From Branchiostoma floridae (lineage: Eukaryota > Chordata > Leptocardii > Amphioxiformes > Branchiostomatidae), in NCBI RefSeq assembly GCF_000003815.2, contig NC_049980.1, positions 26,969,437-27,033,436 of the forward strand: a stretch of DNA of 64,000 bases. The letters are read 5' to 3'. A program made the position numbers and the translations under genes. This document shows, in pieces, positions 1 through 13,100 of this stretch; the first letter of the stretch is position 1; each line of letters starts with the position of its first letter. Under the pieces are notes generated by a model. That model searched no databases. It was not told the origin of the DNA and was given only the letters and a program-made list of their open reading frames with translations.

Positions 1-2573
1 ACTTTCTTACAAAACCTGTGTTGATTCTTTAAGGCTTACACTTGGCCATCGAACTACATTACTTAACATTTTGCTTTTGATTGCTTTAAATGATGTAATC
101 ATAACTGGAGATGGACCACTTTATACATCAACAGACGGTAGCGCAGGTTATTACAATTTACCGCGCGGCACCTCCATGCACAAAATCCATTGGACAAACA
201 TTATATCCTTAGAAAGCAAATCTTATTTTCATCATGGACGCTTCTGTGTAGAAGACACACGCACAGAAAATGGTGCATCTCTCCGTCCACTTTATGCCTC
301 ACAGGCAATAGTGGGCAGAATAAAGGTATCTCCTTCTAGCAGCTGTTCCGGATCCGGAAAAGAATTTTCTACTCAACTGAAGGAAATCAGGGTATTTCCA
401 CGAGTATAGAATGCACTAGTTAATGCGAAATGTGACCATAGAGTGCCTGGTGATAATGGGAGTGGTGGATGATCTCGCCGGTGGCACGCGTGGCACCATT
501 AGCGAAAAGTCAGATACAGACAGATGTGGCAAGGTGAGCCTGAGGTGAACATTATCCAGGAAATATACGTACTGTTATCAATGCTCGGTTACGGACTAGC
601 CATTGCAGACAGACATAACCATACATAATACTAACCATACGTACAGAATGGCCTGAACATTAAACTGATTTGCTTCGCCAAGAAGCAGTAGGCAGCATAA
701 TATGAGAAGCTGTTGACGGATCTCAATTATATTTGGTGCGTGGGCTTGTGTCTGCCATAGACGATGGACCTCCTAGCGACTTCCTACTGTACAGCAGTAC
801 GGCTCACGGTTTTCATATCTCTTGTTCTGATCATGTTATGGTAATTTTTAAGAGGCAGATGCTATGTCGTATTTGAAAGATACTATTCTCATAGATTGAT
901 TGAGGGTTAGGAAGAAACAATGTGAACTTCGCGATCGTCTTGGACATAGATGGCGTACTAGATGAACGTTCTACTGCCGTTCCAAAAGAATGTTTAGACC
1001 CTTTCGAACCGGCACGGTGAAATATTCTACTTTGTATTTTTTTCTTGAAACATACAAGAATGCCAGTCATATGCTATTTTAGTGAGGAGCTTGTCCGCGA
1101 CCGACCAACATTTCATTCACAATCCACACATATTGGTGCATGAACAAGTTTTCCTCTTCTCTAGCTCTATTTGTGTTCGTATATGAAGGTCAATGGCTTC
1201 GTAATGAGGTCGTATCTGACAGCCTGCGAGCCGCACTTTTCAATAATCCCAGTAATCCAGGATTATGCACCAGCAACGGTCCGTGACGAACGGGGAGAGT
1301 TCCTCTCACAAGATCTGCCAGGTGTTATAACAAGTTTACAAAAATACCGTCTATTTACCAAAGAATATTGCGTAACCCCCAAAGGATATAGGTTGGTTAA
1401 TGAACCTTGCTGACAGGGTGAAGCGTATCAAGAATACATTGGACGGGAATATGCCGAACTGAAAATAAACTCTGGTGTGTTTTTTTATGCTTAAAATGAA
1501 TGCCGAACTGATTGCTAACTCTCAGCGTCGGAAGGATAACTGGTATATCGTTGATGCATGCCAATTTCTAATAAGGTGGTACTCAACCATCTCGACCAAA
1601 ATCATTGACGTTACATACTTTATACTGACAATCAGAATCTAGCTACAGGGTCGGTGTTTTTGTATTGCCATTTCTTTGCAGACGATAACGTAAGCATCCT
1701 GATTGTGTTTCGATGACACCGTTTTAGACAACATTTAGACACCAATGTTATTCAGAACGCTACCCGTCAGATCATAGTAGCAATCAGTGCATTGTCTGAA
1801 AATGGGAGTACACTGTTATGTTCATAGTCATTTTCAAATCTTAAACAATGCTGAACTTGAAGAATGGGACATGAACGGGTTGATTCTTTAGAAAACGTTG
1901 ACTAGAAAGAAGCACAGAAGGCAACGACGTGCTGATGAAAGAGCGTCGTATATCACCACTGAACGGATCACAAGAGCTTAAGCTGAAAGCCAAAGCACTT
2001 ATACAAAGCCATCATTCATGGCTGGGTCCATTTGATACCCTAGCTGCCCAAGCAGCACACCCACAACCCCGGAAAATAGGGTTACGGAACTTAAAGTGAA
2101 GGGAGTGCTGTCCAAATATTCCCACAAGGCCAGATTTGATGGATTCTTTGCTTCGCTTCTGCCAGTTCAGTTAGAACTGTACCTACAGGCAACGACTGTT
2201 TGAAAAAAAATTCTCGAATCAAAATGACCACGACGATTTGAAGCTTGTAGGACATTGCTAGAAAGCGTTACAATTTATAGTTATGATTCGATGTGATTTC
2301 ATGCCACTTGCTTTTGCTTTTGGGTCAGAATCCCCACTTTCTGAGCGTCTCTCAAGCGCTCACGAGAACTTTACCTGCCCATAGCGGCATTTTCGTGGAC
2401 AGGACAAAGCCCCGTACTAGCCACTGGCGGACTCCAATAAAGCTATTTGGATTTAGAGGCAACTGGCTAGCCTCAGATGACACCTAGAAGTCCGCTTTTA
2501 GAAGTTTCCCCTTTCAAGGTATCATCATATCTGGAATTGCATACGTGCGTCAGAATATCCATAATCGTATATA
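1..2573. other. Intergenic tract, no gene recognised
   Basis: Short open frames are present, for example 71-409 (+, 112 codons) and 1171-1413 (+, 80 codons). Neither has a recognisable domain, a splice context or a neighbouring exon that would extend it, so I treat them as chance frames. I see no RNA gene, LINE or simple repeat of note. Confidence 0.5.
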
Positions 2574-3060
2574 CTAACCTGCGGTGAGTACGCAAGAGCA
2601 CCGCAAAATAATGAGGCAATGTAACGAATAGACAGGCTTTCTATTTGGAACATTGAACTTCACCCGATACAAAAGACTGGACCTGCAACAACACATTAGT
2701 AACACCACAATCAGGAACCGTACCGGCCAACCTAAACTCTTCACTCTCGTACAAAAAGGAAGAATGCGTTGGCCGGGGCACGCTGTACAAATGCCAATGT
2801 TTAGACTACCCAGGGGTTGCTCTAAATGGGTGTACACCAGGAAAGAAGAAGCGGAGGAGAGCAATGAGTTGGAAAGAGTTGAGCGGGATCTAAGCGAGAT
2901 GGGCTGTAGCTGCGAGGGGGCTCAGCGGAAAGCTGTAGACAAACGACAATGGACGGCAATGACGGCTCGCCTCAGCGCCAGCACTGCCAAGCGGCGACAA
3001 TGATGGTGATGAACTGAGAACAGCTGCCTGGGCTGTAATGATGACACTGGCCTCGCTACT
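2574..3060 (+). mobile_element. Eroded non-LTR retrotransposon (LINE) 3' ORF remnant
   Basis: The plus-strand frame at 2653-3003 carries the pattern GRMRWPGHAVQMP followed by RLPR, then an acidic/basic stretch and RQWTAMTA. This matches the region after the reverse transcriptase in many LINE ORFs, usually of the form RRLRWLGHVxRM..xRLP...W. The catalytic reverse transcriptase and endonuclease are absent, so the copy is 5' truncated and non-functional. Just after the TGA at 3001-3003 comes a GATGGTGATGAACTGA run like the short simple tails of RTE-type elements. Clade assignment is uncertain. Confidence 0.6.
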
Positions 3061-6000
3061 TATATACCAAAATGTATGACGTGCTGTTGCGATGCATAGG
3101 GTACACCCGTGAATAGTTTAATTACATCGGTAAATAACCTGTAGATGGCAAATACAGGCAAGAAGCCAACCGAAGAAGAAAAAAAATGTCAGACGTAGCA
3201 CAACTGAAATGGAACTGCCTGTAAATGATTAGTTTAGGTAATATCTCTGCTCCTTTCCCCTGGCAAAAATGACTGGTTCTTTTATCGACTTATGTTATGA
3301 AATTTGAGAGGGGCAAGGAAAGAAACAGCAACAGATGCCTCCACTTTATACAGTGCACTTCATCTGCAATAGTGTGTCAGCATAGCAGTGAATTTCTGAA
3401 GATGTTTTGTGTTTGGAAAGATTAAAATTTTCTACACATGAATATATTTGATATTAGTCGCTGCATTTTGATTGTTCATACAAAGAACAGAATGAAATTC
3501 GACTAGAGCCATGCCACTCGGCACAAGCAAATTCCAAGACATTGATCCCATTGGCCTGATCGTCCATGCAATGGACCACCCTCACTCATGGTCACTCGCT
3601 GTGGCATGACAATAACACAGTGTCGTGGTCTTCATTTTACCGTACAAAAGCTCCATGAACAGACGGGCCGTCTTCGTGTATTTGATCAATTCGTTTTCTT
3701 CTGTGCAGTGGTAAAATGCATTTTCAGTACGTGGAATATTCAAGACAATGAAATAGACCACATAGGTCATGACACTTTATGCAGAATGTAATATTGTCCA
3801 GATTCGTACGGCGGGGAAAATGTACTTGTTCTGAAAATTCCGGTATCTTTCAACATTTCCTAGTCCATTCTATGGTCCATCAAATGCAACCAGCTTTTAA
3901 GACGAGACTTCAAAAGTTTAACAGCATTATATCAATGATTACGAGTCCTTGTGATAACGTTTCTTAGATGAAACATTGTACTGCATTATAAATCAGTCTA
4001 TAAGTGGTGCACTCACGCTTACTTGATTCATGTTGTTTGTGCTTGGATTAAATGGATTTAAACTGAGTGGCATTCGCCAGCCCGAACAACATGCAAAGAA
4101 TGTAGAGTATTAAGTAATGTCTGAAACTTCCAGAGACATTCAGTCAATGCCGATACGTCTGCGATTCTTTTCCGTGTAGAGACCTCATATGTATACATGG
4201 CTTTGCGGCAACCCTTCACCACGTTCCCCAGTGGAGTTCGAACCTACACCCACTCTATCCTACACCCACTCTATCCAGTGCATTTCCTCCATATGGTGAA
4301 ACAGTGGCATTGCTTGCCATTTGCACTAGATATTTCCGCTTGGACGTTCATTTCCCTTCCAGAGATCTAGAGTGCTGTTGCCTTTGGGTCTTACTTCAGC
4401 CTACGATGCAATAGACTATGTCGCAAGCAAAAAGGAATTTGACAGTTTTCATATTGGCATCACGTTTTATGTCAGATGTACGGGGATGTGGACTTCATGT
4501 ACTATGTATGCAGTGTTGTCGTCTGAAGACCTTCCAGCAGTCGGGAATATCAAAGCAGTCAGAGTACGCTTTTAAAACAAGTCATGGCTTAACAGAGCCT
4601 TCGGCGGTAAGAGAAAGCGAACGTGGACCCAAACTCGTGATCCAGGATCCATTTCACGTAATCGTGATTCCTTTTAACGCCATTTCTCAGAAGCTCTAAA
4701 TATACTGTACGTTCTATAAAGCGAAAAACAGACTAGACTATCATTCCAATCCATGAAAGGTTTACCCATTTAGACAAGCTATAGATAAGACGTGTTGTTC
4801 ATTCATGGGTTACTCCGCAAAGTTTCAAATGGCAACCTGAAGATGACTACTTGTGAAATGACGTGGACGTCAACATTTGAAATGGCCTAGAGTCGAATCC
4901 ATGTCTAAACCGTCTTTTCGTCTTAGACTAAGGCCATCTTAACTTAAGAGCTATATAGTTTATACTGACTTTATAGGCACATTTCATTGTCAGTTTGAAT
5001 TAACGGCGTGCAGATCGGACAGGCAGGTTCGCGGTGGATCACACTTGCGGATCAATCACAGCCCAGACGGACCTCACTTCCTAACACAGGTCATGTTCTT
5101 TGGTCAAACTCCTCGGACACTCTGGACAGGTTGCTTCCGCTGTTGAATAATACAGCCATCTCTGAAAGCAAGGAGGTTAGGATATCCTATTTTAAGCTCC
5201 TCGCTGAAAGTAAGCTTGAGACACAAACCGCTGAAAGCTCGGAGCAATTACCGGGGCTTTGGTGGAAGTACCGGTAATAGGATGTTTTGTGGGAGTAGGG
5301 TGAGGAATGGTGTTATAGAGGGATGATTTATCTACGATTCCTTACCCTCTTGCAAACCTTTTCAAGTTTTATCAACAGAATTTTAGCGTAGTTATGAGAA
5401 TCTGATATTTTTGGAATACCGAATTCGACATTGACCATAATTGCCAATAACCGATATGTTAGTACAGGAACACATGTAACTATCTAGTGACCTCTGCACG
5501 ATCCAATAAATGTTTTTTTTTTTAAATAACAATCCTAAACAGGTTTAGCAATTCGATTCTTGTGTCGTCTTCTCATGTTTCTCCATCGTTCTCTTTTCCG
5601 TTGATATCCACTAACAGGTTTGGTACCTGCTGAAAAGTTATACTTGTGATAGATTGCCCTGATCATAACCCACACAGCAGCTGACCTTCGTCACAGTAAT
5701 TACCGGAAGCAACCGGAACTAATTGCAGGTCTCTTTACAGATTTGCATGATGACGTATCTGTTAAGGTTGCCGTGACGCCCTGTTATGCCTCTTAGACTT
5801 TAATTCTGTGCAAAATGTTTCTAGGATTGCTAAAGAAAATATTTATCAATCGCACCATCGACGGCGTATCCAGTATATGGCCAGCCTGCATTTCAATGGA
5901 AGCTTTCTGTAAGTCCATTGACATTTAAAGTGTTCAGTGTAACAGTTTTCTAGCTGTCTACGGTAACAGTAACCTAATACTTTCAGATGTGTCTGACGTC

Positions 6001-6766
6001 AATTGCATTGACCTTTCCAAAAGCAGATTCCATCACATTAATGAGAAAATTTCGTTTTTATCAAGACTGCTGGCGAACATCAGTCCACCCTTCAAAGGAT
6101 CCCATGGTAATCCGTCTTTAGCAGCGGGCGCTGGCTCTCAGATATGATTCTAATTCCGTCTTTGGCCAATAAAATCTGCGTTAGTAACTTCACAACTAAT
6201 GGAAGGTATAATCAAGGAGGTTATAACCTCCTTGGTATAATTCAGTTGTACATACCCAACACTGTCATCAGGTTTTCTTGCATTTAACTTCTTTCTTCTA
6301 CACACATTTACAGATACGGCATACATGTATGTGTCGGCTTTGGAGTGCATTTATTACAGAGTTTCATGACATTCTGTTGTAATTTTGCTTAGATAGTCAA
6401 TACCCGACTAATACGAAGCTATTATGAATCAGGGCGTTACAGCCGACCCTGGAGTGGAGTGACGGGGACTCAAAAAATTCTGTAACTTTTGAATCACGTT
6501 CATCGTCTCACTAAGTCACGTGTTCTACGGTAGTACCTGGTGACATCATAGAAGCAACCTACCTAGTGACATAATTCTTCAATCTAAGTGTTCTTATGTC
6601 TTACTGTCTTTATCACTTTCCGGGGAAAGATATAGCGAGTTTGATAAATAACGACATAATAGATCACAAACGTCGGATCCAGCCACATCGTCTCGTTGTG
6701 TCTTTATTGTTCTTTATAACAACCACATTTTAACATATTTTGAATTGGTTTGTATTGAATTTAAAG
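3061..6766. other. Intergenic tract, no gene recognised
   Basis: AT-rich sequence without a supportable coding exon. It holds a 16-bp direct duplication (ACACCCACTCTATCC repeated at about 4246-4277) and a perfect 22-bp palindrome at 6213-6234. Small frames here (3582-3791, 4372-4699, 5008-5277) show no family signature. Confidence 0.5.
6213..6234. repeat. Perfect 22-bp palindrome
   Basis: The sequence CAAGGAGGTTATAACCTCCTTG is its own reverse complement over 22 bases. The centre, GGTTATAACC, resembles the ATATAACCTCC hairpins at 22523-22552 and 29910-29942, so this may be the terminal hairpin of a decayed repeat of that kind. The link is an inference. Confidence 0.6.
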
Positions 6767-6772
6767 TTTATT
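6767..6772 (-). terminator. Candidate polyadenylation signal of the TXNDC16-like gene
   Basis: AATAAA on the minus strand about 340 bp beyond the RDEL stop. A second AATAAA lies at 6703-6708. Either could end the transcript; no transcript data are available. Confidence 0.3.
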
Positions 6773-7111
6773 CTGCCCTTTTAAAAGTAAATGGCCTGCA
6801 TAGAATGATCTTATTTTGTAGGCACAGGAATATTTGTTATCGATAAGTCTATGAAAACTATGGAAACCCTTCAATTTATGACAGTGTTAAGAAACGCACA
6901 TAGAGAGTCGTGCAAAAACATCCAAAGGGCTTAAAAGTCTGGGGCGACGCCCCGAGTCAAATTAAGGCAGCTATGGCCTCTTCCTCTTAAAAATCATTTG
7001 TCGTCGTTTTTAGATATCTGACAACTATTAGATATATGTTTCCAAAAGGTTATGATTTTAAGTTAAAGGGATTCACTGAAACGTTGTGTACGTCGCAATA
7101 CGATACAGGTG

Positions 7112-10100
7112 TCACAGTTCGTCTCGTGGCATCTCATTAGTCTCATCCTCTATGTTAGTATGTTTCTCTTTCTTCTGTTTATCTTTCACTTCATCTTTTC
7201 CCTGTTTTTCAGCATCATTTCCCTCCTTCTCATTATGATCTTTCTGTACCTTTCCCTCTTTTTTCTGCTTCACTTCCTTCTTTTTCTGTTTCTCTTTCTT
7301 CTTTTTCTCTTTTACTTCATCTTTTCCCTGTTTCTCAGCTACATTTCCCTCTTTTTCATGATGACCTTTCTGTTCTTTCCCCTCTTTTTTCTGCTTCACT
7401 TCCTTCTTTTTCTGCTTATCGTCATCCCTTTCCTGTTGAGCAATACGGGTACGATAAGCGAGGATCTCTCGTTCGTCCTCCTCATACTCATCTGATGGAG
7501 CCCGTGGATGCTCCAGTTGTTTGGCGCTGTCTCCTACTGCATCGAGGCGGCGGAGGAAGTCTAGCGCAGGCGACACCGGTTTCCACTTCTCTTCCAGCAG
7601 TTTGCCTGAAGAAATACATGTGAGTTAGAAAGTAATGAACTAGCCTTTGTATCGCACAAAAGCTATACAAAGTGCAGTTTATGCCAAATCAAGTTTTCGT
7701 AATCTTCATTTATACCATTTCTTAGACGCTGTTATATTTTGATGAAAAGGGATGAAATATTACTAGTTTATTTCACAGACTAGGTAGGAAACCCTACCTA
7801 ATTCTAATCCTGAATTCCATCCTAATATACTAACTCAACCCGCCTTACCTTTACCTAACTTATTAACCCTAAACCTATCAACTCAAAACGCATGATTTTA
7901 TCAACCCTTAACCCTACCTTAACCATATCCATACGCATAAGCCCTAAACAAAAATGTAACTCTACCCTTGACCATAGCCATAGACATAGCCCGAGTCATC
8001 TAATTGGCTAATGGCCAAGTTGTCCTAATTCCTACCGGACATTGGACATGGATATTGCATTAACAAACGGAAATATCGGTTTTTATACTGTACAGGGCAA
8101 TCAGGGAGCGATTGTCAAGTTATAGCAATTAGCTACGTTTTTAACAGCTAGTAAGGCAAGACATTACCAAATTAGATACAGGAAATGAAATGCATGTGCA
8201 TGTTGATTGGTAATTTTGGTGGGCGTCACTTCAGGGGAAGGAAACTTCGTGTAAATTGACTTTCCCACGGCTCTGTCAGTTACGCCACTCTAACGGCACC
8301 GGGTCTGAATAAGATTGCATTTATATTTGTACCAAATGTGCTGAAGCTAGTCAATATTTGTCAATTAACATAACAATTACAAAAGAAATCAACCTATGCT
8401 AGCTGACTCGAAGGTCGCTTTAAACTAAGAAATGGTCAAGATTAGCACGAAGAAATGCAGGAGAAATTTGCAACACTCACTAGTCTTCACAGCATTGCCG
8501 CCTTTACACTCTTCAACCCAAGCCTTTATTTCTTCCATGCCAAAGTTACCGCTGTGAGGGTAGAGACAGATGTTTCCCTGAGAGAAATAAAAAAAACATG
8601 AATATCATATATCATACGACATTGAATTATTAAACAAACACAGACAAAGATTTACATGGACGTCTCAAAAAGGGGGATGTCGACGTTGGGTCTTGTCGGA
8701 TTTTACACGTCACATTAAACCTACAGGAAAATATTCTTCTCCAGACTCCGGATTTTGAAAAAAAAAACTTTGGTGTTCTTATGATAACCCGAGGTTTTTG
8801 AAACTTAACTTGGTCGGGGTGGACCTGACAGAAAAAAAGTAATATTTTAACGAAAACTGTCCCACCTCTATCAAGAGGAAGAAATCGCTTTGCTTTATCA
8901 GAAATGAAACTAAACATTGCATATGAATCCATTTGTGACGTTACTAAACGCGTCGACATGTATTGTTACACTCATAGAACAATCTATGGGCTCTAAATAT
9001 TACACTCTCACCGTTGCATGGTCCACCATGACTAAAACAGGTATATCCGTAGAAGCTGCGTACAAATCCAGAAGTTCCACTGCAAACCTGTCCGGGTCAT
9101 TTCTGCGAAGAGATTATCAAACATCTACAAGGTAACTCCCTTCAGCTCCTAACGTTGTGATAGTTATATGTTTTGCATTTACTGCGTTTTTAAGTGACCT
9201 ACAAAGCAAAGCAGATCGATCTAAATGCTCATAAGTATGCTGAAGAAAATCTAGTAAGATAGTGAAATCCACCTATCGCCAGGCGTCTTCTTGTTGGAAT
9301 GTTTCCAACAAAATACGCCTGCAGTTCTAAGAAAAGCGGCCATGTGTAAATACCAAAGCAGCACTAATTATTGGAAATTGAAAAGTTGGGCTTAGGATCT
9401 TACACGCACTACTTACAAGTCCATCCACGAAAAAACTGCGTTGATTTGCTCCAAAGCTGCAATTTTCCCCACCGCCCTCAGATCACTGGCAGAGCCGCCG
9501 AATAAAATCACAAACGGCTTACTCATCCGGGACAGGGCAGGGAAGTTCCGCACCGTCAACTTCGGCTGGATCAGCAAATGGACAATATATGTGTCACGTC
9601 AACTTTCATGGTTCCGCTGGGTACTCCAAGATTGCCACAATAAATAGGGCTATTAAAGTCTTCTAAAGAATACATGTATGCCTGTGCATAGCCCGGGATT
9701 GTGTTTTTTATACTTAATCTATTAGATATCCTTTTTTAAATTTTCTGCTGTTTCTAAATGTCTCAAAGTACCTGGTGTAGAGAGATGACGTTTTATAACA
9801 GGTTTATACGTTTGCTTTGTAGAATCCTACCGGATGTTAATACAAATTTTAGGAATATAGGGTTGCCTTGGGGTTCACTTACGAAAACCGGAAGACTGGC
9901 GACTTGAATGAAGTTGATAAGAATTTCCGCGTCCATAGCGTCTTCTTGAAAAACCTTGTGTTGTTGATGCTCGTCGTTTCTCTTCACAACCACAACACAC
10001 GGAACCGCGGCGTCAAACTGGGAGCATCTGTAAGGATGGCTTGTATCTATATTATGTTTTTATGTGAGGTGCAAAACAGTATCCACTTGTCTGGTGCTTC

Positions 10101-13100
10101 ACAATGTGCTATGATGTTATCTCCGTGAGACGGAGGTATTACGTTTGGCTGTATGTGACGGAGATACTAGACGACACCTAGGTGGATTGTTTTGATATGC
10201 TGGATAGGTCTTTATAAGATCTTGAACTGCTTGTATTATAAGTACTGCAGCTTCTGGACATGCTATCGTCATGATTTTGAGTGGAAGATACCTCTAGGGA
10301 GGGAGAGTGGGTATGAAATGTTTGGTCCCCTTGCATTTTTATGGACTGAAGACGCCAAATCAGGGGCAAATAACTCATGAGGGGTTTGACCTGTTTGGTA
10401 GAAAGTGGAGTTTTACTTGGAGTTTTACTGGGTCTGTGTTGTCTAAAAGGCCTCTCGCCAACAGCCGCATTGAGCAACATGAATATTGTTGTTGTTAAGT
10501 GATGTTCATTTAATGAGTTAATAAGCAGTAAATCTGAATTAGAAAATAGTTATTTTTTTCTATCAAAGAAGTTATCTCTAATCATTCACCTCAACAAATC
10601 AGTCTGTATTTTTTGTTTAGTAATAAACTAACGAATGTGTTCATTAAGTACAATTTACTCTAATGATAGCTGAAAGGCAGACGTTCACTCTAGAAAAAGA
10701 ACGTTTGCTCGATGTCACCCAGATAAATAGTGTAACATCGAAATATCTTTTATCTAATTCGATTAAACATCAAAGACTTACACTTTAGCAGCCACATTTT
10801 CATCCGTCACAGCGCCAAGGGCAAAGTATCCATGAAGGTAACGAGCAGCCTGTTCGAATATCCGGAATTCTGCAAGGAAGGTCATCAGCAGGTGGTTAAT
10901 TCCTGGATTCTGAATGATCTATATACAGTTTAATGTGCCTTACATGCATGACTGGTGTACTGGACACTGCTGGTATAGCTGTACGGTCAGAAAATAATAC
11001 TAGTACTGTATTTGCACTACCTTTTCTACTCATTAGGAGGGATGATTTGCCTCTACCTCTTTATTAAACAGGGTTTCCTTCGGAGTTGTATATTTCCTCA
11101 AAGTAATAAAGCAGAAAGTTTGAAGGGCAGCTTCAAGCTAAGTGCCTTGCCTATCTGTCCTTGATGAAGTGACCGTAGCGAAAGACCCGTCAAACCAATT
11201 TCCTCACGTCGATAACAAGCGCAGGAAGAAATCAGTAAGCGAGTAATATAATCCATGGTACAGCGGAAAAGAGGCCTACGATAGATCTATATGGTCCAAT
11301 TATGCACGGCAGGGAAAGGGTTTGCGACAGATGTAATTTCGATATGGAGTGTTACTTTGACAGGTTGAATGGATGTTCTTGAAGAAGTGTTCCTGAACGG
11401 TAATGAACTTGGTGTTGCCGATGATGAAGTCTGATCCCTCCGTTCAAGGTTATCGAATGACTGTGGGAATCATTTACTGCGAAGCTCTTTCCGTCAGTGT
11501 CAATTTACTCGTACAACACTTCTCAGCTTACCAGAAGTAAGTTTTAGGGGCTATGAATGGAGGTGACCTGGCAACAGTTTGGGTTCTCTCTTTTGATCAT
11601 GAATAGGAGTTTGCATTAGAAGTTAATTATGCCTGAAGTAACAAGATTGTGGCGCTGATTGATATGATCATGTGGTAATCTTCATAGAGTGGTATATATT
11701 GGAGACCGGGTTTTACCTTCCTGATCCCGGGATGTGAAGCCCCCCACTACTGAGGTATGAGGGGAATCTTTCAGCAGTTCGGGTGACGTTCCTGTGTGGA
11801 AACCTGCCGCGTCATCTGCAGACTTTATCTCTATCGGCGCTTCTATTTGGAGTCTGCAAATATCACATCACACAATATCAATCAAAACATGTAAGAAATA
11901 GTGATACTTTTATGCTTTAAAAAGTTGGCTGTGATTACTGGAAAACTTGTAATGAAGTTCTGCAAATCTATACATCGCATAGACGACACTGGCACTGCTT
12001 TGTGTGATTCACTGGTATACTTTGCTTTAGCACATAGGGCTTCGTACCATGTTTTAAAAGTCTCGAGTATGAGCAATAGTACTATCACCCATCCCTCTGA
12101 TACAAAGCGTCCAATTGAAAGGATGTGATCTTTATTCTAGATCTTCTACTGGAAGGTCACACATTTTGGTGATTTCCTTCGGTGTTAGTTTGTCTCTGCT
12201 TTTTAATGAATAGCCATACTCACAACTTCACGAAATGGACGAACTCAGCAGTGTCTAGCATCCTCCTGTAATCCTTCAGAAAGGCCCCTCCAGCGAAGAC
12301 CCTGACTGTCGGGTACGACGCGATGTCGTTCAGTCTGCAGACGTCAGTCCAGTCGTCACACAGGACTTGTGCCAAGGTTACATTACAGTGGACATCGTCT
12401 AGCATACATTGAAAGATAAAACAGAATAAGTGTTAGTTTGATGAAATATTTCGCTGAAGATTGTTTTTGTGAAATATTCACAAAGATAAAGCAGGATGAG
12501 GACTGCTTTCGTGAAATATTTCACTCAATGGTAGTTCCTTGCTTCTGCTACCATGCTATATATAGCCCTGGACAGTTTATTTTCAGGCGATCATTTCGAA
12601 TGTACACATCTGTAGATGGCAATAGTGTCACGGGCCATATTCAGTCAAACTTTGTAGGTCTTAGCACAGTGTCAAAATAGTAGCATAAACAAAGTATTTA
12701 AACAAAACCGTGCATGGTGACAAACCTACCGGACCTGTAATATATCACGCTGAACAATGTTTTATTGTTCTGTTAGCGCTACACTCAGAGCACCTTCCAG
12801 TACAGTGCTGTGTATACTCAGAGTGAATAAAAATACCACGAAGGATAATGGTTTCCTTTGCTCTATTGCCATAGCTGTAAAAGCATTTTGTCGCTATTTG
12901 CAGATATTTTATGAACAGATGGGTACTCTGACTGCAGGGTATGGGCCGATGGCACGGGTTTGCACCGTTTTCCACTGACGAAGACACGTGTAGTTGCTAG
13001 TGGTCGTAACAAATGTGCTTTTAAAGGCTTTTGAACTTGTGCACAGAATTCGGAATTTTTCATGATGCAACTTTGCTGACTCTTTCTAAAAATTACATGT

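Noticed and set aside
2574-2864. 96-codon minus-strand frame
   Set aside because: Antisense to the LINE remnant frame at 2653-3003, which carries the recognisable motif.
4180-4280. Possible tRNA B-box (GGTTCGAAC on the minus strand)
   Set aside because: No A-box, acceptor stem or cloverleaf could be built; the surrounding sequence is a short direct duplication.
7109-7495. 128-codon hydrophobic plus-strand frame
   Set aside because: It is the antisense shadow of the Lys/Glu-rich last exon of the TXNDC16-like gene (Lys codons read backwards give Phe/Leu).
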